Made by a program: the position numbers and the translations under genes. The notes under the pieces are model-generated. The model worked only from the letters and a program-made list of their open reading frames with translations. It did not search any database and was not told the DNA's origin. Shown piece after piece: positions 58,387 through 64,000 of a DNA stretch of 64,000 bases. Numbering within the stretch: the first letter of the stretch is position 1; each line of letters begins with the position of its first letter. The DNA is from Piper betle (Eukaryota > Streptophyta > Magnoliopsida > Piperales > Piperaceae): contig JAURVB010011108.1 of NCBI GenBank assembly GCA_033002965.1, positions 1 to 64,000 of the forward strand. The letters are read 5' to 3'.

Positions 58387-61243
58387 TGTAACACCCCGTT
58401 TAGGTTCACCCATGAACCAACCTGGAAATGTTGTCGGTAACCTAACAATTTGCCAATCTACTAGATTCGGTTAAGCCAACCAGGATCAACCCTTGGCGTC
58501 TCAAGATGGTGATGCAACATGTATGGGATGCTTGGGTTTTAACGTTGCCCAACATGGATGCTTTGATATGCAAACAAGTACCCACACAAACCAAGCAAAC
58601 GAAAAGTTTAAAAGAAAATTGTTAATTTTTTTTAAAACAAAACAGATAGAGTCTACCCTAACAGTGCAATAAGAGTCACCCTGTCAATAACAATTAGTAT
58701 ATATTTGTAACAATCAAAATCGAAAACATAGTCCAAACTCAATATGTTCTTCATATTCTAGTTATCCTCACTCTGTAGCTCACCGTGTTCATTTTCCACT
58801 TTCCACTTTCCATTTTCATTCACATGCAAAATATTTATAATAAATTCACAAAATAGCGTATCAAGTTCATCGAAACAGTTCAATACACATCATCATCATT
58901 ACATACACTCAACAAGTACATGTGTGTGCGATTTTCAGTACTGCTCCTCCGTAGTCCCAACAGCGCCCATTCCTCGTAGTTCTCACCAACATATATAGTT
59001 AACAGATGTCAGTAATGAGTATTACTTGTTCAAAAATAACTAATAACAAACTAACACAAAAGAGTTGACCTGTTGAATAAAAACTTCATTATTCTTCCTC
59101 AACAACTCTCATAAGGGTAGTAATGGGAGCTGTCGACCTTGCATGACAACATCCCCTTTCCATCCCATTATCTTTCCTTTGCCACTTAAACTATCCCTTT
59201 GCACAGGAAAATCATTCTCTTTCCTCTCAACCCTCTACATCCTCCATATTACTCCTGGCCCTGAGTACAGAGGTCAAGTACTCTCCGACATATGCCTTCA
59301 ATACCCTTTAAAACCACATGTCTAGACATGCGCTACATAGCAATACTTATAAACGTCCACACTTCTCCAGGTTTAGGGAACTCAAAGATGGAGTTATCAG
59401 AATTCCTCAGGAATGAAACAGACGCTCACCAATTCCAAAGCCTGCTTTGATGAACGCACACCCTATCTCAAGATGTGGCTGTCGATTTCCCTCATCTCAC
59501 ATCTCACTGAAAATGCAAAAAAACTACATGTGTATAGGCCTGGGTAGGGATTTCAATATGATAGGCCCCAAGGCATCATAAGCTAGATCTGAGTTTCAAA
59601 AACAAACTTGCGGGATCTCATCCTTGAGGGTTATTAATCCAAAAATAGGATCGGCTAAATAGCTTGTGTGGAGTGGGATACGATAAATCCACCACTCGAC
59701 ACTTCCGCTTATCTGTTAAAATAAATCACAATAGAATGAGACAATAAATTGGGATTGCGTCCTAAATAGACCTGGTAGAAGCTCCAATCGTGTCCACGCA
59801 CCTACGCGGCGAGTTCCTACTCAATACTTACACATCAAACTAAAAGCTAACTCTCGCTAACTGAATGATGGATCAAACATCCTATAGCATACACACACCA
59901 CATCATGCAACAATCACACATACATTTTCCTACGCTACGTTGCATTAGATTCGATAGTTTCTTAGTTTACCTAATTAATTCCTTAGTATCTGTTTTACAC
60001 CCTTCAATCAGGCAATTCATATTTTATTTTTATTTCTAGTAAAAGTATCTAACACATCAATTCATCAATTCTTGCATGATGTGCTAATAATTGTCACTTT
60101 TAAGTAACAAAATTGGAGATAATTATGCCTCGCATCATCGGCAGTCGACGACGGCTAGGGTTTCAATGCATGTCTCAAAACTCGAATTTGACACTCAGTG
60201 GCATCCAAAGTTCGATCAAATTCGACTGGATGAATTTGGCAGAAGATCCAGTGAATCTGATTTTTCAGCGGTTTTTCAGCATGTTCCGGTGGTTTTTTAG
60301 TGTTTTCTGGTGGTTTTGCTGCTACTGTTGCCGACGGCGACTACCAGTGGTATGTCGGTGGTATGGGGTACTGTTGGCACTGGCTCAGTTAGCTCGATGC
60401 ATCTACGGAGTTGACGAGGTCAGCGGAGGCGGCGGTTCGCCGGAAAGGGGCAAAATAGGGGCAGGCGGTGGTGGGATGACGAGATCTGGCCAGGATGGGT
60501 GGCACTAGGCTCCGCTCTGGTCGGGGAAGGTCGCAGGAGGGTCGGCGATGTTGAGGCGGTGACTAGATGGCAACAACAATTGTTGCTAGTGGCGGGATGG
60601 GCAACGGGTGTACGGCATAATCTCGGCAACTTTATTGCGTAGAGGAGGCCGTGCGACGGCCAAGCCGTGGGAAAATGGTCGGCGATATTCTGGCGGTGAT
60701 CGGTGGTGTTGATCAGCAGTGGTTCAGCGGTCGGAGGAGACGTTGACAATGGAGAAGGGGGTTGGCATCAAGGGTTTAGGGGAAAGAGAAGCGTGGGGGG
60801 GGGGGGGGGGGGAATGAGAAATAGTGGCGATATCATAAATAAAAGTTGACTGGACTCCGACTCGAGTCAAAATAATAACTAATTCATAATAAATATTAAA
60901 AAATCCAAAAAAAGGAGAAAATCTCATAAAATATAATGCACATCATAACACCACAATGACAAGTTCTATAACTAATAGCCCACCCAAAATGCCCTATAAC
61001 GCTTCCAAACGCATTATTGAGCTTAAAAATAATTCTACGATCTAATATATAAAAATATATATGCTGCATACTTTCATATACTCTAATAACTCATTTCTCA
61101 TCATCTTTCCGACGTCATATCCTTCATAACTCATGGCTGGTCTCGACTTAGAATACGGTTTATTAAGCTGACTCCACTCGAACCGATGGTTGAACCAACT
61201 AGTTCGCTAATATAAAACTCTGCTTCGAGTCACAAGTTTTAAA
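58387..61243 (-). repeat. 5' LTR of the family-A gypsy element
   Basis: 2857 bp, starting TTTAAAACTTGTGACTCG (first G of TGT mutated) and ending GGGGTGTTACA on the minus strand. Palindrome 1 is GTG..GAGTGG/CCACTC..CAC at 59666-59702; palindrome 2 (about 59607-59628) has lost pairing in its middle. A run of 18 G is at 60795-60812. Confidence 0.9.
60795..60812 (+). repeat. Poly-G run of 18 bases in the LTR
   Basis: The matching site in the other LTR of the same element (49658-49669) has 12 G. Its position in both LTRs shows it is ancestral and has changed in length since insertion. Confidence 0.9.
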
Positions 61244-61651
61244 TAAGTGGCCAAGTTTGCAATTGTAAATGCGGTTACAAATAATTTAGTAACCGCATTT
61301 ACGACAATAAAGATGGTTGCAAAATTTGAAACCTATAGTGTCGATGGATTTTTGGTCTCAACATTTATGACCAGAAGCTTTTTCGGTAGCAAAACACATT
61401 AGCAACTCTAACTTCTGCAACTGGTTTTACTGTTGCAAATCTGATCACAAAAATTGTTAGGAATCAGATTTAGGGTCTTTAGTGATCAGGAATGTGGTCA
61501 TTAAAGACCCTTTTTTTACTAGTCTTAATTTGGTGACTATTCGGTGACAAATATTTTTGTCACCATATTTTAGTGATAAAACGATAGTAAATTTGCCAAT
61601 GAAAATTTTGGTGACAAAATTTAGTTGAGAGAGGCCCATTTTTCACTAGTG

Positions 61652-62448
61652 AAAGAAACTAAAGGGTATTGCACCCTCATAAAGGGTGTGAGTTTCTCTA
61701 TATATGAGAGGTCCAATCTCGGAGAAATTGATGGTCACAATCAGGGAATTAGTCTCTCCTCTTGTTTTCATAATAATTGGTTTCCATTTATTACCGTTGG
61801 GAATCAAAAGGAAAATTACATACAACATCTCTAGCAGGCAATGCGAAATTAGAAGTTTCGAAAGAAAACAATCAGGATTGATTTATGAGAGTCTTCCGCT
61901 ACAAGGTACTCTGAATCTCACACCATTTTTAACAGGAAAAACATGATTCTAATTGATTTGTATTCATTTTATTTTAAAGTTTTAATTAATTAATATTTGT
62001 AAATTATAAATAAATTAAATATAATAAAATATATAAAATAATAAAAATAATATGTATAAATTATATTCATAAAGTCCTACTAAGTAATCAACTTAAATAT
62101 AACCATAAATTAAACAAAAATTGATTTAAAATGGGATAAATTAATTTTATCTTTTATTAACAAAGGTAGCATTTTGGCCGTGTCAGCATTATATTATCTG
62201 TTAATTGCCAACATTAATGTTCCCACACAAGTACTTAAAATTTTGTATAATAATATTAAATTTGAGAGGGGCAAGTGATGAATTATAGACTTAAAGGGAG
62301 ATTTAGTGATGCTTTGAATTGTCTAAGACTAGGAACCTGTGTGATATTTTCCCTTTTTTTCCCAAGGGGAACAGAACCTTTCTTTGCTTCAACGTTACTA
62401 TCAACTTCACAAGCTTCTATAACGTGATGGTTAAAATTTTATTCTTTA
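61652..62448. other. Right flank of the nested complex
   Basis: It holds the right copy of direct repeat R (61669-61812) and then AT-rich sequence with nothing recognised. Confidence 0.4.
61669..61812 (+). repeat. Direct repeat R, right copy
   Basis: Similar to 38485-38626 in the same orientation, lying 18 bp outside the right terminus of the outer CACTA-like element. Small ORFs over it are repeat-derived. Confidence 0.6.
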
Positions 62449-62456
62449 CTTTATAA

Positions 62457-62869
62457 TAGAGCTGTTAAATGAGCGAGCCAACTCGTGAGTATTTAGCATT
62501 CGGCTCAACTCGATTTGACTTGAAACTCAACATTTAAATGCTCGAGTTCAAACTCAACTCGAACTTGAATCGTACGAGTCAAATTTGATCAAGACAGTGT
62601 TCGACTCAATTTGATTCGGTTATAACTCGAACTTGACTCAAAATCGACTCATAGCTTGACTCGATAAACTAATATAATAATATACATAATATCACTTATC
62701 TACTCAAAATAAATTTAAATTCATAAATAAATATTATTATGAACTACGTACTAAATAATGGTGGTGGGGGCGTGTTTTATTTTTCTATCAAATTTGGATT
62801 GTCCTTGTAATCGAACAATTTAGATTAAAATTTGAGAAATAAATATTATTTACCCCTAACTAAGATAGT

Positions 62870-62909
<40 letters not shown>

Positions 62910-63196
62910 TAATAAGTTTAATTGTAACTAGTTACATTTGTTGATATATAATATAATAATAAAGTAGTGGGATAGCTTAAATAGAAAATTTTCAAATTGA
63001 AGACCTGGAGGACACTAACTACATTTTTTAAGTGACATACTTTAGACTTTATAATCGAGTCGGGTTCGAGCACACAAACTAGCTGATTTCGAGCTAATCA
63101 ATTTGATCTCAAGCCGAGTTTAAACAAATTTCGAATTATTCGAGTCGAGTTCGACCACAAGTTAAGTTCGGCTCACTCATTCGTTTAACGGCCCTA
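62457..63196 (-). mobile_element. Non-autonomous hAT element, copy 2
   Basis: A 740-bp element with termini TAGAGCTGTTAAATGAGCG and, inverted, TAGGGCCGTTAAACGAATGA, flanked by a perfect 8-bp target duplication CTTTATAA (62449-62456 and 63197-63204). The 8-bp length identifies the hAT superfamily. It aligns in reverse with copy 1 (17444-18186), including the (AT)n run (62873-62906) and the TAGCTTAAATAG A-box-like word (62973-62984); the B box is lost. Confidence 0.92.
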
Positions 63197-63492
63197 CTTT
63201 ATAAACCCTCGGTCTTTTCTTCTTTCCTTTGTCTCTTCTTAAATATTCTGAAAAAAAACAGATCAGTATGAAATCAGCTCTTAAATGGGAAATGTAAACA
63301 CGTATTTATTGCCGCACACATCGTAATGGAAGGACAAAAGCTCGTTCAAAGTAGTGCTGTTCACAGATTAAGAAACATGAAATGATCAATTAGTACCTCT
63401 CTTGGTAAGGGAAGAAAAAAGAAACAATCATTATTGATTGATATTGATTGATCTTGATCAGGCAAGATAGAAGAGATTATAAGCCATCACGA

Positions 63493-64000
63493 TTATGTAA
63501 TAGAGAATTCGCAATGGATATCTTTACCAAAGTCCAACGCCGGTAACACCATCTTTTTCATCCTCTCACTCTCATCTGTTTTTCTGCTTGTGTCCACCTT
63601 CCTAAACACATACCCTGAACTTGCACCCTGGTCAGTGCCCGTCTGAAATAGGCTCCACCCACCTGCGGCAAGAGCCCAGCAAAGCCCGGCCATATCCTCG
63701 ATACGAGCACTGGTACGCCCCGAGTAGAGTGCAGGAGAAGATGGGTACTCCGGCTTGTTGCGATTTGCCGGATTGATGTGCATGGTTGTATGATCATGGC
63801 TGCAGAATATTACCTTGAAAAGGCCATCGGAAAGGCAAGTGAAGTGGCGAAGAGCAGCGAGGGAGGTAGAAGACAGGGACGAGAACGGGTGGGCAGCGGC
63901 CTGGGTGGGCGGCGACTACGGCGGAGCTGGCCAGGAGAAGATGAGGGAAGTGAGGATGGCATCTGGGGAGAAGTCCATGCCCATTTGGCGAGCTAGCTGC
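63493..64000 (-). pseudogene. C-terminal part of an unrecognised plant protein, with in-frame stop
   Basis: From the window edge down to the stop at 63493 one frame is open except for a TAG at 63916-63918. It reads ARQMGMDFSPDAILTSLIFS, then after the stop a Ser/Ala/Pro-rich segment and a conserved-looking region (RIEDMAGLCWALAAGGWSLF; SGYVFRKVD; MVLPALDFGKDIHCEFSIT). The composition is that of a globular protein rather than transposon or LTR noise, but I do not recognise the family. The stop lies in a CCG/TCG-rich stretch and could be a single C-to-A change. It may be the last exon of a real gene continuing to the right, a pseudogene, or a gene with an error. Removing the upstream part, an ATG at 63781-63783 would give 96 residues. 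Confidence 0.45.

Larger units (their letters stand above)
46826..61243 (-). mobile_element. Ty3/gypsy retrotransposon, family A, full structure with nested insertions
   Basis: Reading on the minus strand: 5' LTR 61243-58387, primer site TGGTATCAGAGC (58382-58371), gag, protease, truncated reverse transcriptase and integrase C-terminus (58.0-54.6 kb), pre-polypurine motif, polypurine tract, 3' LTR 50158-46826. A family-C solo LTR (50182-54503) splits the pre-polypurine motif and a TRIM (47436-47900) splits the 3' LTR. Without them the LTRs are 2857 and about 2863 bp. RNase H and most of integrase are deleted between the polymerase and integrase remnants (near 55.24 kb). Flanks TTACT and TAAGT match at only 3 of 5. 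Same family as the solo LTRs at 23.6 and 31.7 kb. Confidence 0.9.
39792..61524 (+). mobile_element. CACTA (En/Spm) element, split by later insertions
   Basis: The left end CACTTGTAGAAAATTATTC (39792) and the inverse of the right end, GACTAGTAAAAAAAGGGTC (61524), share most of the first 13 bases. Flanking 3-mers are TTA on both sides (39789-39791, 61525-61527). Subterminal regions carry many GCGGTCAC/TTAGTGACC-type words. The interior has Transposase_24-type exons with preserved introns (41.9-42.3 kb). It is interrupted by an A-like solo LTR (42853-45718) and by the whole gypsy element (46826-61243). The right arm is only 281 bp (61244-61524), so most of the 3' half of the element, including any TNPD-like transposase, is missing. 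Confidence 0.75.
38747..61651. mobile_element. Outer CACTA-like element H (arms 38747-39791 and 61525-61651)
   Basis: The right end is ...CCCATTTTTCACTAGTG (61651), a CACTA terminus; the left end at 38747 is an eroded partner (TTCTAACAAAAGATGGGAC). The flanking 3-mers are AAA on both sides, fitting the 3-bp duplications of CACTA elements but low in information. Both arms are full of GGTGACAAAAT/GTGGCAAAAC words, a subterminal-repeat pattern. The left arm holds a GC-rich block (38999-39540) unlike its surroundings. Without the inserted DNA the element is about 1.2 kb and non-coding. Confidence 0.5.

Noticed and set aside
46826..61248. Clean 5-bp target duplication for the full gypsy element
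   Set aside because: TTACT and TAAGT match at only three of five positions, no better than chance can give; the element call rests on LTRs, primer site and coding order instead.
1..64000. CRISPR array, bacterial operon or organellar insertion
   Set aside because: All tandem arrays have spacers that are themselves repeated, codon use and transposons are of plant nuclear type, and no plastid or mitochondrial gene was recognised.

Overview
This is a stretch of nuclear DNA from a flowering plant and consists mostly of transposable elements. Evidence for a plant: a BAHD acyltransferase and a DUF538 protein (both land-plant families), many Ty3/gypsy and Ty1/copia fragments, CACTA and hAT DNA transposons, and miniature LTR elements with an initiator-Met primer site. 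The BAHD gene is very GC-rich at third codon positions, which hints at a monocot, but I cannot name the species. Only two host genes are convincing, both on the minus strand: a BAHD acyltransferase (about 14.1-15.5 kb, apparent 1-nt deletion just after DFGWG) and a small DUF538 gene (36.0-36.4 kb). A third ORF running off the right edge (63.5-64.0 kb) has an in-frame stop and I do not recognise it.

Layout. 0-13.2 kb: remains of a large Ty3/gypsy-type element whose LTRs (family C) are split by other insertions, including a TRIM, two family-D LTRs with different minisatellites, and an internally deleted LTR element (J). 13.2-19.3 kb: BAHD gene and AT-rich DNA with a non-autonomous hAT. 19.3-23.0 kb: an LTR element with copia-type ends and gag start, but gypsy pol inside. 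23.6-26.4 and 31.7-34.7 kb: two solo LTRs of family A with perfect 5-bp target duplications. 26.9-30.7 kb: an old TRIM and an old family-C LTR. 34.7-38.7 kb: a hAT, the DUF538 gene and AT-rich DNA. 38.7-61.7 kb: one nested complex, outer CACTA-like element > second CACTA > family-A gypsy element on the minus strand (plus a separate A-like solo LTR) > family-C solo LTR > tandem TRIM. Target duplications are perfect or plausible at most levels. 62.4-63.2 kb: another hAT copy.

The most interesting signals are: (1) a pair of stem-loops (palindromes) in the LTR U3 regions of several diverged families, with constant spacing and conserved loops while the stems change in a compensating way, just upstream of the LTR TATA box; (2) a TRIM family that shares its primer site and pre-polypurine motif with the family-A gypsy element, including a three-LTR tandem copy; and (3) hAT elements that carry a tRNA-like module with A and B boxes. 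Boundaries were read by eye; no database search was run.
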